Assembly: GCA_027704905.1 (NCBI GenBank)
Contig: CM051005.1
Location: 9,380,714-9,444,713, forward strand
Source: Muraenolepis orangiensis
Lineage: Eukaryota > Chordata > Actinopteri > Gadiformes > Muraenolepididae
Direction: 5' to 3'
DNA length: 64,000 nucleotides
The notes under the pieces are model-generated. The model worked only from the letters and a program-made list of their open reading frames with translations. It was not told the DNA's origin and ran no database searches. Position 1 is the first letter of the stretch. The number at the start of each line of letters is the position of its first letter. Shown piece by piece: positions 1 to 10,425 of the stretch. Position numbers and translations under genes: made by a program.

Positions 1-1417
1 GATATTGAAACGGCCCTGAAAAACGATGGCACACACGCAGCTGCATTAATAGCCAGAAAGTATTTGAAAGATATTGATAGTATTCCACTGAACATTGCTG
101 TCACAGGAGAGAGTGGATCTGGAAAGTCCACATTTGTTAATGCCTTTAGGGGAATAGGCCACGAAGATGAGAGTGCGGCCGAAACTGGTGTTACTGAAAC
201 TACCATGGAGACTAAGGCTTACTCACATCCAATATTACCAAATGTTACAGTATGGGATCTGCCGGGAATTGGAACCACCAAATTCCCAGCTAAAAAGTAC
301 CTGCAGCACATAGGGTTTGAAAAGTTTGATTTTTTCATCATCGTATCATCTGACCGATTCAGAGAGAATGATGTCATGCTGGCTCAGGCGATCAAGAAAA
401 TGGACAAGACTTTCTACTTTGTCCGCGCTAAGATTGACAGCAATCTGGATTCTGCGAAAAAGAGCCAGAAGAACCACGACGAAGAAAAGACACTCCAGAA
501 AATCAAGGAAAATTGCATTCAAGGTTCGCTGTGTGTGTACTGTAAATATGAAATATTTCAATTGTTTTAAAGGAGCACTGCTCAATGTTTCAGTATAAAA
601 CATGTTATATATATTAGATATAATTGAAATAGCATGCAAAGATGACTCTAAAATAATATTATAGAAGAGAAAAGCTAATTTGATCCTCAATGCTGAGTCC
701 TAGTACAGTCCAGTATGGTACAGTTGAAACATGTTTCCACACTCCTTCCTGACCACATTAAGTTCCTCCTGTCTTCCATTTCCAACAGGACTTAAAGAAC
801 AAGATGTGATGGCTCCTCAGGTCTTCCTGGTCTCCAACTTTCATCTCCATTTGTACGACTTCCCCACCCTCCAGGAGACCATGGAGAGAGACGTTCCTTC
901 ACACAAGAGAGATATTCTGATCTTGGCCCTTCCCAACATCTCTCAAAGCTTCATTAAGAAGAAGAAAGAAGTTCTCCGTTCACAAATTAAGTACTATGCC
1001 TTATTATCTGCAGTTGTAGCAGCTGTACCTTTCCCAGGGCTTTCTTTGGCTGCTGATTTAGGCATTCTGGCAGAGGTTATTCAACGGTATTTGTTTGAGT
1101 TTGGTCTTGATGAAAAGTCACTGAAGAAACTTTCCAAAGACACAAACAAGCCTTTATTTGAGCTTAAGGCAGCCTTGAAATATGTTTGTTCTGGAAAGAA
1201 TATAACAAAAGAATTCGTTGGTTTCATGCTGCGTGAAATGTCACTAGAGGTGGTATGTGCTGCAGCAGAGGAAGGTTTAAGATTTATTCCTTTTGTTGGA
1301 CTCATAATTGCGGCAGCTATTTCTTCTCAATCTATTTACAGGTTTTTGAATCATGTTCTTGACAGCCTAGCTGTTGATGCAGAAAATGTTCTGATAAAAG
1401 CATTTGCCATTCAGTGA
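1..1417 (+). CDS. Immunity-related GTPase IRG1, copy A (5' end outside window)
   Basis: Interferon-inducible IRG-family GTPase, expected to act at intracellular pathogen-containing membranes. The gene has two coding exons, 1-523 and 789-1417. The donor is GT at 524 and the acceptor AG ends at 788, which rejoins the frame in phase 1. Visible motifs are the P-loop GESGSGKS, the G3 motif DLPGIG and an AKID sequence at the G4 (TKxD) position. The C-terminal exon carries the hydrophobic helical stretches typical of IRGs (PFPGLSLAADLG and FIPFVGLIIAAA). The stop is TGA at 1415-1417. The first roughly 9 residues are missing because the window begins inside exon 1. Wherever both copies can be compared, the coding exons look identical to copy B. 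Without splicing, the exon 1 frame would run to a stop at 570 and give a GTPase lacking its helical domain. Confidence 0.9.
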
Positions 1418-2542
1418 TGTCAGGTAATGCGGTAGCCTCCAGCAGTGAGGAACAATGAACACTTAAACTGAACAATGAATGTTTAAAAAAGGTAAAACGT
1501 GATTCAGTAGTTAGTGATACAAAGTGTTTGCTGATGTTTTATTGGTTTATTTTAATTACTGGTGAAACATGACATTGGGTTAAATGATTGGTTAAATGTT
1601 GTGTTTTTAATGGGCATGCCATGTCCAGGCCTGTTATCCACAGCAGGGCTAATGGGGCTGAGAGGTCACTGAACCCAAAGGCCACTTGTAATATTATTAA
1701 ATATATATTTTTACAGGACATAACCTGACCTGACAGTCAACTCTCAGTCAGAGAGTGGTGGAGAGAATTTTTAATTTTTTAATTTACGCTACCAGATTAC
1801 AGCTTTACCATAACTACAGCTATAGTCTTTCTCACTCATCTCATCATGATCATAATACGTTGAAATGACTTGTTGTATACATGCTGTATTATTTTCAATT
1901 ATAATTCCTTCAGCCGAGGTAAGATTATTATGTTATAATAACTGTTTTATTATTTGACTATTGATTATTTGAAACAAAACTGAAAATGTAATTAAAATGT
2001 TAAGTTTTGACCTTTTTTCTATTATGATTATATTGGCCTTCTATATCTTGTAAACTCATCTAAAGCAGTCATTTATATTACCACTGTTACGGCCAGCTCG
2101 TATTACTGTTACATAAAAGGCACTTGGACAATAAACTTACTTTAGTAACTGAAATTACATTTATTTCACCAATATAATAATAACAAATACATACATATGT
2201 CTATATGGGGTCGGATGGATGTGTGTTGGTGATGAGCATAAATCAGCTTCCCCTCTGCTGCTTGCTCTCTGTTGCCCCCTGCTGGCCACTACAGAGACGG
2301 CTGGGGACGCAGGGGCTCGTTTCACCACACACATGTATATGTCATATTTAACCCCCACACATTCACACACATAAATACAAGTATTTTAAACTTGTGAGTC
2401 GTGATTAATCAAAGCCTGTTATATAAATGTACTCAGTTAAGTTCTTTAATAGTTTGATAGCCCTACTTATAACCGAGTCATTACATGCATTGATTTTAGA
2501 GCTCAATAAACTTTCAGTTAGAAATAGTACATGGAATGGAAT
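1418..2542 (+). other. IRG 3' flank shared by all IRG paralogues
   Basis: This is non-coding, AT-rich sequence. It begins with a motif (AATGCGGTAGCCTCCAGC) that recurs behind IRG2 (about 7580), IRG3 (about 31860) and IRG4 (60755), so it moved with the gene during duplication. I see no open gene. A CTCF-like sequence is listed separately. Confidence 0.7.
2274..2288 (-). promoter_or_regulatory. CTCF-like motif
   Basis: On the minus strand the sequence reads TGGCCAGCAGGGGGC, which fits the core CTCF consensus CCASYAGRKGGC. It lies about 0.85 kb behind IRG1, between it and the next IRG unit. Many dispersed repeats carry this motif, so occupancy is not implied. Confidence 0.4.
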
Positions 2543-2804
2543 CAGTTGCGGCTGGCCCATAGGGGGCGATGGGCGCCGCCGCCCCCCCCCTAAACCACAC
2601 GCACAAACAAAATATAAAAAAAATAAAAAAAATAAAAATATATATATATAAATTGTAAATATGTGTGTGTTTAAAATATGGAATGCACCCAGAAATATGT
2701 GTAAAATATGATTTTAAAATAATTTGCGCAACATAATATGCTTTTCCTAGTACACATATGCCTAGTACACTGCAGCCTTAAGGGCGCATTTGTATGCCGA
2801 TGCT

Positions 2805-2956
2805 CGTGGGGCGCTTTTCAAATCACCCCACGGAGGCGGGTCTCTGTAGCAGTTTAGCCAATTGCTGATTCAAGATATAAACGAGTGACATCAAATGTAG
2901 CCAATCAGCGTCCTCAAAACGTCTCCCCGTGGGGCGCTTTTCAAATCGCCCCACGG
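2805..2956. repeat. Two CGTGGGGCG hairpin elements
   Basis: Positions 2805-2832 and 2927-2956 each hold CGTGGGGCG, a ten-base AT-richer centre (CTTTTCAAAT), and its inverse. The second has perfect 10-bp arms, CCGTGGGGCG and CGCCCCACGG. Both lie within 250 bp upstream of the hAT fragment's ATG. They could be transposase-binding subterminal sites or promoter elements of the transposon. The same pair occurs in copy B near 36676-36827. Confidence 0.6.
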
Positions 2957-3046
2957 AAGACTTGGGAGCATCGAGCATCGTCATTTGTGTGCGTCACATA
3001 TTATGCTCTGTCTCTGCGGGCGCCATTTACTACAACTAGTTCAACA

Positions 3047-3625
3047 ATGGCAAGCGTGAGCACTACCCCAAGACTCAACCCGGTCCCTAACTCGGTGAAA
3101 TCTATCATTCAAGAGCCGTTTGAGAGAAGAAGTTTGTCGGACAAACTTAAGGCGAAAGATCTGGGCCCAGATCAACCTGATATTTTTATCAAACAGGCAG
3201 CTAGTGACAAAGGGAAGACCTATATACGCGAGGCTTCTCTCGTAGCTGGTACACCAGAAAGGCCTGGCTAGCTGGATGCACTCATGCTAATGCCTTATTT
3301 TGCTTTCCTTGCTTGCTTTTTAAAACAACGAGGGGGACAGATGCAACATGGACAACAACTGGAGTGAGGGATATGAAGCACCTGTCTGAGAAAGTGAGGA
3401 AGCATGAGAACACCAGGGCACACATGGACAACGCTATGAAACTAGCCACGCTAGGCAGAGTGAACATTGCTACGCAGCTGGACGACGGCCACAGGATTGC
3501 CGTGAGGAAGCACAATGAGGAGGTGGACAAAAACCGGCATATTTTATGCTAAATAATAGACTGTGTCAAGTTCTGTGGTGCCTTTGAGCTGGCCTTGCGT
3601 GGCCATGATGAAAGTGATGGACAGA
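3047..3625 (+). pseudogene. hAT/ZMYM-like transposase N-terminal fragment, copy A
   Basis: An ATG at 3047 opens a frame that stops at 3269-3271. The homology continues in another frame from about 3264 (WLAGCTHANALFCFPC, then IATQLDDGHR and HNEEVDKNRHIL) to a stop at 3550-3552. The first part plus the CFPC and HENTRAH segments resemble the TTF/BED-like zinc-binding N-terminus of ZMYM1-type hAT transposases. A further stretch (IIDCVKFCGAFELALRGHDES) continues the family pattern after the second stop. At least one frameshift and one stop make it non-functional. Family assignment is by recognition of these motifs. Confidence 0.6.
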
Positions 3626-3780
3626 AGGGCGACATTTCAATACAAAAAGTAATTCTATATAATGTAATTTACAATATGTAATTGTAAATAAAAAAATGGT
3701 ATAGCCCCCCCTGGTGAAAAATGCACTGATTGGAATACAAATAATAAACAATATATGAAATGTGAACAAAATATTTTTAG

Positions 3781-4200
3781 TGATAAAAATGAAGGCCGAA
3801 GCCTTATCGTGCCTACACTTTACAATATTTATACTTATTCCTTACCAGGATTATTTTCTTAATTTTTTTTAAATTAATGTTAATTTTTTATTTTTTTTCA
3901 TTGTATTTTGCACAATTGCATGGCTGTTTATGAATGGGTGAATGGGGTTATAATAATAATTATAAAGGGCTTGGGATGAAAGCTCTAATAATATGAACAG
4001 TCCATTTTCCACTTGTTTATTTCATGAATAAAAACAACATTTTGGGGAAATCACGTCATTTGGGGAGGGGGGGGGGGCTATGGAGTACATACCAAAACAG
4101 AGGAGAAATGACATGTACAATGGATCTAATATGAACTCAAACTCTTTGAGTGGTGGAGAAGTGCTTCAGATCCGAGGGTAAGACCGGAAAGTCAACCGAC
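3781..4200. other. AT-rich intergenic sequence
   Basis: No gene is seen. It contains T- and A-rich runs and a G-run near 4062. About 3890-4165 reappears, diverged, at about 63604-63860, so it belongs to the ancestral IRG duplication unit. Confidence 0.5.
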
Positions 4201-4310
4201 CGAGTAAATGACTGCATTTATATAGCGCTGTTTCTGACCTGTTGCCACTCAAAGCGCTTTACAATGTGTGCCTATCATTTACCAGGGGGCAGACCAAGGA
4301 CGGATTGATA
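4201..4310. repeat. Dispersed repeat with TATATAGCGCT / CAAAGCGCTTTACA core
   Basis: A block of about 105 bp recurs at 10941, 32795, 38072, 44812 and 58632, each time at a similar place in an IRG unit. The two AGCGCT motifs are inverted relative to each other. It is a common type of short fish interspersed repeat. I cannot assign a family. Confidence 0.6.
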
Positions 4311-4394
4311 GAGTAGAATGAACCGGTCTCAACTGTTGACAATGTTTACATTTATGTGTTAAATCTAATATTAGATATTATATACTTTTGGTAG

Positions 4395-4743
4395 TTCATT
4401 CTTAGTGGCCTAGGCCACTTTCTGCTGTACCAGCATTTTCTTTCCTCCAGCAGTGGTTTCTTGGAAACCACGTGTGCTGAATTATCCCAGAGGCAACTCC
4501 CATCACGCTGCCTGCTCTTATAGCAGGCGGTAGATCTTTACTTCATTTTTGACATTAAGTGTTGTAGTATCATTTCTACTCGGGTGGAGAAGAATATTTT
4601 GCAGAGGTCCGGATGCTAAATTCAATATATTATATTGACACAAAGCATTGAATAAATCATCAACTGCAGCAAGATGGAGCCTGCCATGCAAAACTGTTCA
4701 GACTGACGACGCGCTTCTTACCAAACATTATATAGGAAGTAGA
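4395..4743 (+). promoter_or_regulatory. IRG promoter-like module upstream of IRG2, copy A
   Basis: The block TAGTTCATTCTTAGTGGCC ... GGTTTCTTGGAAACC ... CACGTG recurs before IRG1 copy B (32970-33060) and before IRG4 (58990-59070), and inverted near 19330-19410. A STAT/GAS core, TTCTTGGAA, is at 4458-4466 and a CACGTG E-box at 4469-4474. A TATA-like CTTATAG lies about 55 bp further on. The near-ISRE seen in the IRG1 copy B promoter is disrupted here. Role is inferred from motif content and conserved position. Confidence 0.55.
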
Positions 4744-5694
4744 ACAACAAACATCTACTACTCCTATTGGTCACGGTACAACAAACATCTACTACTCCTA
4801 TTGGTCACGGTACAACAAACATCTACTACTCCTATTGGTCACGGTACAACAAACATCTACTACTCCTATTGGTCACGGTATAACAAACATCTACTACTCC
4901 TATTAGTCACGGTACAACAAACATCTACTACTCCTATTGGTCACGGTATAACAAACATCTACTACTCCTATTGGTCACGCTACAACAAACATCTACTACT
5001 CCTATTGGTCACGGTATAACAAACATCTACTACTCCTATTGGTCACGCTACAACACACATCTACTACTCCTATTGGTCACGGTACAACAAACATCTACTA
5101 CTCCTATTGGTCACGGTATAACAAACATCTACTACTCCTATTAGTCACGGTACAACAAACATCTACTACTCCTATTGGTCACGGTATAACAAACATCTAC
5201 TACTCCTATTGGTCACGGTACAACAAACATCTACTACTCCTATTGGTCACGGTACAACAAACATCTACTACTCCTATTGGTCACAGTATAACAAACATCT
5301 ACTACTCCTATTGGTCACAGTACAACAAACATATACTACTCCTATTGGTCACGGTACAACAAACATCTACTACTCCTATTGGTCACGGTACAACAAACAT
5401 CTACTACTCCTATTGGTCACGGTACAACAAACATCTACTACTCCTATTGGTCACAGTATAACAAACATCTACTACTCCTATTGGTCACAGTACAACAAAC
5501 ATCTTCTACTCCTATTGGTCAGGGTACAACAAACATCTACTACTCCTATTAGTCACGGTACAACAAACATCTACTACTCCTATTCGTCACGGTATAACAA
5601 ACATCTACTACTCCTATTGGTCACGGTACAACAAACATCTACTACTCCTATTGGTCACGGTACAACAAACATCTACTACTCCTATTGGTCACGG
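4744..5694. repeat. 34-bp minisatellite, 28 units, copy A
   Basis: Head-to-tail units of 34 bp read ACAACAAACATCTACTACTC then CTATTGGTCACGGT. Variation is limited to single bases (TACAAC/TATAAC, GGTCACG/AGTCACG, CACGG/CACAG). Each unit carries an ATTGG (inverse CCAAT) box next to GTCAC. Because 34 is not a multiple of three, all frames are open for long stretches, so the reading frames here are artefacts. The array sits between the GAS module and the IRG2 5' exon/intron region. There are no unique spacers, so it is not a CRISPR array. Confidence 0.95.
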
Positions 5695-6148
5695 GGCCTT
5701 TGTTACGTCACGAGTTTGTAGACAGAAACTCTGGGTGGTCGCGTTCCGTCATCATGGTGTCGCCTGTTGGCCGCTTGTATATGTTAATCTAATACACATG
5801 GCTCTTACAATGCATACAGTATCACAGACAGTGTTTTTTTTGTTATCTCAAAGACTACATAACTGACTTTTAGTATTCCTTTAGTATTTAGTTTTCATAA
5901 TAGTACAAAGCCTGTACTATTCCTGCTATTCTAACTCTAGTAAGTTTAGTTCCCTGTGTTCCAAGAGACTGTTTAATTTCAGTGCCTTTGTTGTTCTGAC
6001 TAAACCTTCAGTAAAGACAATCGCACGTTCTCACTTGGTGTCTGTGTATGGTTATTATCAGCATATAACACACCTCCCAGATAAAAACAGCAACGCTGAT
6101 GCTAAATTGACTATCAATAATTTTCTCTATTCTTTCTTATTTTCAAGG
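5695..6148 (+). promoter_or_regulatory. IRG2 5' non-coding exon/intron region, copy A
   Basis: A CREB/ATF-like TTACGTCA lies at 5703-5710, just after the minisatellite. From about 5812 the sequence matches the 5' intron of IRG1 copy B (33513-33844) and ends in a polypyrimidine tract and CAAG acceptor before the IRG2 ATG at 6149. No coding sequence is seen. Confidence 0.5.
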
Positions 6149-7568
6149 ATGGAATCCACAGCGATTGAAGAGATTCAAATGGCCCTGAAAAAAATGACAT
6201 TCAAGAAGCAGCGTCAATAACCAGAAAGTATTTGAGAGATCTTGAAAGTATTCCACTGAACATTGCTGTCACAGGAGAGAGTGGATCTGGAAAGTCCACA
6301 TTTGTTAATGCCTTTAGGGGAATAGACCACGAAGATGAGAGAGCGGCCCCTACTGATGTTGTGGAAACTACCATGGAGCCTGAGGCTTACCCACATCCAA
6401 CAAATCCAAATGTTACAGTATGGGATCTGCCAGGAATTGGAACCACCAAATTCCCAGCTGAAAAGTACCTGGAGCACATAGGGTTTAAAAAGTTTTATTT
6501 GTTCGTCATCGTATCATCTGACCGATTCAGAGAGTTAAATTTAAATTAACAAGACTTTCTACTTTGTCCGCGCTAAGATTGACAGCAATCTGTATTCTGC
6601 AAAAATGAGCAAGAAGAAGTACGACAAAGAAAAGACACTCCAGAAAATCAAGGAAAATTGCATTCAAGGTTTGCTTTTTGTCACTGTGTGTACTGTAAAT
6701 ATGAAATATTTCAATTATTTTAAAGGAACACTGCTCAATGTTTCAGTGTAAAACATGTTATATATATTAGATATCATTTAAATAGCACACAAAGATGAAT
6801 CTAAAATAATATTATAGAAGAGAAAAGCTCATTTGATCCTTAATGCTGAGTCCTAGTACAGTCCAGTACGGTACAGTTGAAACATGTTTCCACACTCCTT
6901 CCTGACCACATTTAGTTCCTCCTGTCTTCCATTTCCAACAGGACTTGAAGAACAAGGTGTGACGGCTCCTCAGGTCTTCCTGGTCTCTAGCTTTGATCTC
7001 CATTTGTACAACTTCCCCACCCTCCAGGAGACCATGGAGAGAGACCTTCCTTCACACAAGAGAGATACTCTGATCTTGGCCCTTCCCAACATCTCTCAAA
7101 GCATCATTAAGAAGAAGAAAGAGATTTTCTGTTCACAAATTAGGTACTACGCCTTATTATCTGCACTTGTTGCAGCAGCTTTACCTATCCCAGGGCTTAC
7201 TATGTTTTTTGATTTAGACATTCTGGCCGATGTTATTACACGGTATTTGTTTGAGTTTGGTCTTGATAAAAAGTCACTGGAGAAACTTTCCAGTGACACA
7301 AAAAAGCCTTTAGATGAGCTTAAGGCAGTCTTGAAATGTACGTGTTCTGGAAAGGATTTAACGAAAGAACTTCTTGGTGTAATGGTTCTGGAAAAGCCAC
7401 AACCTGCGATATGTGTTGTAGCAAAGGATTTTCAGATGGATTCCTCTTATTGGAATCCCAATAGCGGCTAAAAGTTCTTATAATTTCATTGAGATGTTTT
7501 TGAATCATGTTCTTGACAGCCTAGCTGTTTACGCAGACAATGTGATCAAAGCATTTGACATTCAGTAA
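6149..7568 (+). pseudogene. Immunity-related GTPase IRG2, copy A (disabled)
   Basis: Paralogue of IRG1 with the same exon plan: exon 1 is 6149-6668 and exon 2 is 6942-7568. It keeps GESGSGKST and DLPGIG. An A-run near 6188 has 7 A where copy B has 8, which shifts the frame after about 14 codons. After FRE the segment matching IRG1 residues 132-144 is replaced by a short AT-rich string with an in-frame stop (about 6548-6550), which removes the region before G4. In exon 2 the helical region is also out of frame near the end, giving an early stop at 7469-7471; the ancestral stop would be at 7566-7568. The P-loop segment remains readable, but no functional GTPase can be made. Confidence 0.88.
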
Positions 7569-8050
7569 TGTCAGGTAATGCGGTAGCCTCCAGCGGTGAG
7601 GAACAATGAACGCTTAAACTGAACAATGAATGTTTAAAAAAGGGTAAAACGTGATTCAGTAGTTAGTGATACAAAGTGTTTGCTGATGTTTTATTGGTTT
7701 GTTTTAATTACTGGTGACATTGAGTTAAATGTTGTTTTTAATGGGCATGCCATGTCCAGGCCTGTTATCCAAAGCAGGGATAGTGGGGCTAGGAGAGGTG
7801 CCTGAACCCAAAGGCCACTTAATAGAATGTAATATTATTAAATATATTTTTTTACAGGACATAACCTGACCTGACAGTCACTCTCAGTCAGAGACTGGTG
7901 GAGAGACTTCATTCATTATTTTATAAATATTTAGCTACCTTGATGGATAACATTGTTTGCAGCTTTACAACAGCTACCTTGATGGATAACATTGTTTGCA
8001 GCTTTACAGCAGCTACCCTAATGGATAACATTTTAACATTACAGCAACCA
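7569..8050 (+). other. IRG2 3' flank with short local repeats
   Basis: This is the same IRG 3' flank as behind IRG1. Near 7935-8035 a segment (AGCTACCTTGATGGATAACA) is repeated about three times. One such unit is seen behind IRG3 at 32240. No gene. Confidence 0.6.
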
Positions 8051-10425
8051 ATTACTAGGTTAACTTATCTCTGGTACATCTTGCGAGTCTTCTGGAGAAG
8101 GGGGAGGATCCCTGATCAATGGAGAGTGGCTGAAGGGGTATGGATCCCGAAGGAGGAAAACTCCACTCAGCTAGACCAGTTCTGCATCATCTCTCTGCTG
8201 TGTGTTGAGGCAAAGGTTTTCTTCAGCGCTGTTTCCAAACGGCTGTGTACCTACCTGGCAGAGAACACCTACATCGATACATCTGTCCAGAAAGGTGGCA
8301 TTTCAATGCCAGGATGTCTGGAACATACCGGTGTGGTGACACAGCTTATTCGGGAGGCCAGAGAGAACAAGGGCAACCTGTCAGTGCTGTGGCTTGACCT
8401 GGAGAATGCATTCAGCTCCATTCCACACAAGCTGGTTCAGTTCACTTTGACAAAACATCATGTCCCAAGCAGGTGTAGAGACCTCATCGCTGATTATTAC
8501 AGCAATTTCAGGATGAAGGTCTCTTCAGGAGCAATAACATCCAGTTGGCAGAAGGTGGAGATCGGTATCATCACAGGGTGTACTATCTCTGTGACATTGT
8601 TCTCCCTAGCCATGAACATGCTCACTAAGTCTGCTGAGCCAGAGTGCAGAGGGCCCCGCACGAATTCCGGACAACGGCAACCACCCATCAGGGCATTCAT
8701 GGATGACCTCACAGTCATGACAGAATCAGTCCCAGGCTGCCGGTGGATTCTGAAGGGGCTTGAAGAGCTGGTGGAGTGGGCCCGGATGCGTTTCAAACCC
8801 GCCAAATCCAGATCAATGGTGCTGAGGAAAGGGAAGGTGGTGGACAAGTTCCGGTTTAACATCGCAGACACAGCCATCCCATCTATCTCAGAGAAGCCAG
8901 TCAAGAGCTTAGGAAAAGTTTTTGACTGCTCTCTGAGAGACACAACATCTATCCAGTCGACCTGCACTGAGTTGGATGGCTGGCTGAAATCCGTGGACAA
9001 GTCAGGCCTACCTGGGAAGTTTAAAGCCTGGGTCTACCAACATGGCATTCTTCCCAGGATTCTGTGGCCCCTCCTTGTCTATGCGGTCCCTATCTCAACA
9101 GTTGAGACCCTAGAGAGGAGGGTCAGCAACCACCTCCGGAGATGGCTTGGGTTGCCAAGGAGACTGAGCAGCATTGCACTCTACGGGAACACCAACAAGC
9201 TGCAACTGCCTTTCAAATCCTTGGAGGAGGAATTCAAGGTAACTAGGGATCCAAGTGAGGACTGGCAGGAAATGGAGGGCAGAGGAAGCAGTTCAAGAGG
9301 CAGAGGCAAGGCTGCGTCACAAGAGCCTGGTGGGAGTGGTCACACGAGGTCGAGCTGGGCTAGGATCCTTTCCAACTCCCCAAATGAACACCAGGGGGAA
9401 GGAAGGGCGCCGTCTTGTTCAGGAGGAGGTGAGAGCAGCAGTGGAGGAGACAAGAACCTGCAAGGCAGTGGGAATGAAGCAACAGGGAGCTTGGACGAGA
9501 TGGGAGAATGCGGTTGAGAGGAAAGTGACCTGGGCTGAGCTTTGGAAAGCCGAGCCTCACCGCATCAAATTCCTAATCCAGGCAGTGTATGATGTGCTTC
9601 CAAGCCCGTCAAATCTGCACACATGGGGCATAGCAGAGACACCAGCATGCCCATTGTGTTCCCAGCGAGGAACCCTGGAACATATCCTCAGTTGCTGTAC
9701 AAAGGCACTTGGAGATGGACGGTACAGGTGGAGGCATGACCAAGTCCTGAAGACCATTGCTGAAGCCATCAGCGCAGGACTGTTGTGGTCAAAGCAGTTC
9801 CGACACTCCAAGGACACCATCGCCTTTGTCAGAGCTGGGGACAAGCCAACTTCTGCCAGAAAAACATCTGCAGGCATCCTGACGTCTGCAAGAGACTGGC
9901 AGTTGTTGGTGGACCTTGAACATCAGCTGAAGCCATATTGCAGTCACCACCCTGCGACCAGACATTGTTCTTGTGTCTGAGTCCACCAAGCAAGCTGTGC
10001 TGCTAGAGCTGACAGTCCCGTGGGAAGATCGCTTGGAAGAAGCCTTTGAAAGGAAGCTCTCCAAGTACGCAGGACTGGTCAGCGACTGTCAGCAGGCTGG
10101 TTGGAGAGCAAGGTGTTTCCCGGTGGAAGTTGGATGCAGAGGATTCGCAGCCCGTTCCTTGGTCAGAGCCTTCAGCAAGAGAAAGAGGAGAGCCATCCGC
10201 AGTACCACCGATGCGGCAGAGAGGGCCTCAAGATGGTTGTGGCTCAAAAGAGGGGAGCCATGGAGTCATGGTAGCTAGCTAGCCATCTGGACACAAGCTG
10301 GGGTCTGATCAGCCCCGGCTGGGTCACCTGGAGGAGGGCGTATGATGTTGCGAGACCCGAAACGTCCTATGATTCCAGGAACATCACTGAAGATGTGTCC
10401 AGACTAGGCATCAGTAGATGTATGT
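8050..10425 (+). mobile_element. 5'-truncated RLE-type non-LTR retrotransposon, copy A
   Basis: A LINE fragment lies inside the IRG2 3' flank. The flank behind IRG3 (32270-32300) shows the corresponding site without the insertion: sequence equivalent to 8045 runs straight into sequence equivalent to 10426. The 5' end starts inside the reverse transcriptase domain, as expected for incomplete target-primed reverse transcription. There is no poly-A tail. The element order is RT, then a C-terminal CCHC, then a restriction-like endonuclease, which is typical of R2/Hero/NeSL-like LINEs. Clade assignment is not certain. Confidence 0.8.
8057..10278 (+). pseudogene. RLE-type LINE reverse transcriptase and endonuclease, copy A (frameshifted)
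   Basis: The RT region reads open in one frame to about 9270. Motifs are IPKEENSTQLDQFCIISLL, the palm LWLDLENAF, and a catalytic box written FMDDL near 8696-8710 instead of the usual YADD. The frame then shifts. In a second frame (9255-9980) the zinc motif CPLCSQRGTLEHILSCC (C-x2-C-x7-H-x4-C) precedes the endonuclease. A second shift near 9950 leads to a third frame (9973-10278) with PDIVLVSE and LLELTVPWED, resembling the PD-(D/E)xK restriction-like endonuclease. About 20 residues upstream of the RT come from host flank repeats, not the element. Two frameshifts shared by both copies show it was dead before the big duplication. Confidence 0.8.

Larger units (their letters stand above)
2543..3780 (+). 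mobile_element. Decayed hAT-type (ZMYM1-like) DNA transposon, copy A
   Basis: The 5' end is GC-rich (CAGTTGCGGCTGGCCC, then a C-run) and resembles a hAT terminus. It is followed by a promoter-like stretch with two near-palindromic CGTGGGGCG elements and a broken transposase N-terminus. I could not find a matching inverted terminus on the right, so the right edge is approximate. The catalytic and dimerisation regions of a full hAT transposase are missing, so the element is non-autonomous. Confidence 0.55.

Noticed and set aside
4744..5694. CRISPR-like array
   Set aside because: Units are contiguous with no unique spacers, and the context is vertebrate.
4648..5866. Long overlapping reading frames of 70-170 codons across the 34-bp array
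   Set aside because: They translate the same tandem repeat in three frames; 34 is not a multiple of three and the unit has no stop, so openness is automatic.
7898..8056. N-terminal part of the long LINE reading frame as a LINE domain
   Set aside because: It is translated host flank with a local repeat (TLMDNIVCSF); the LINE starts after it.
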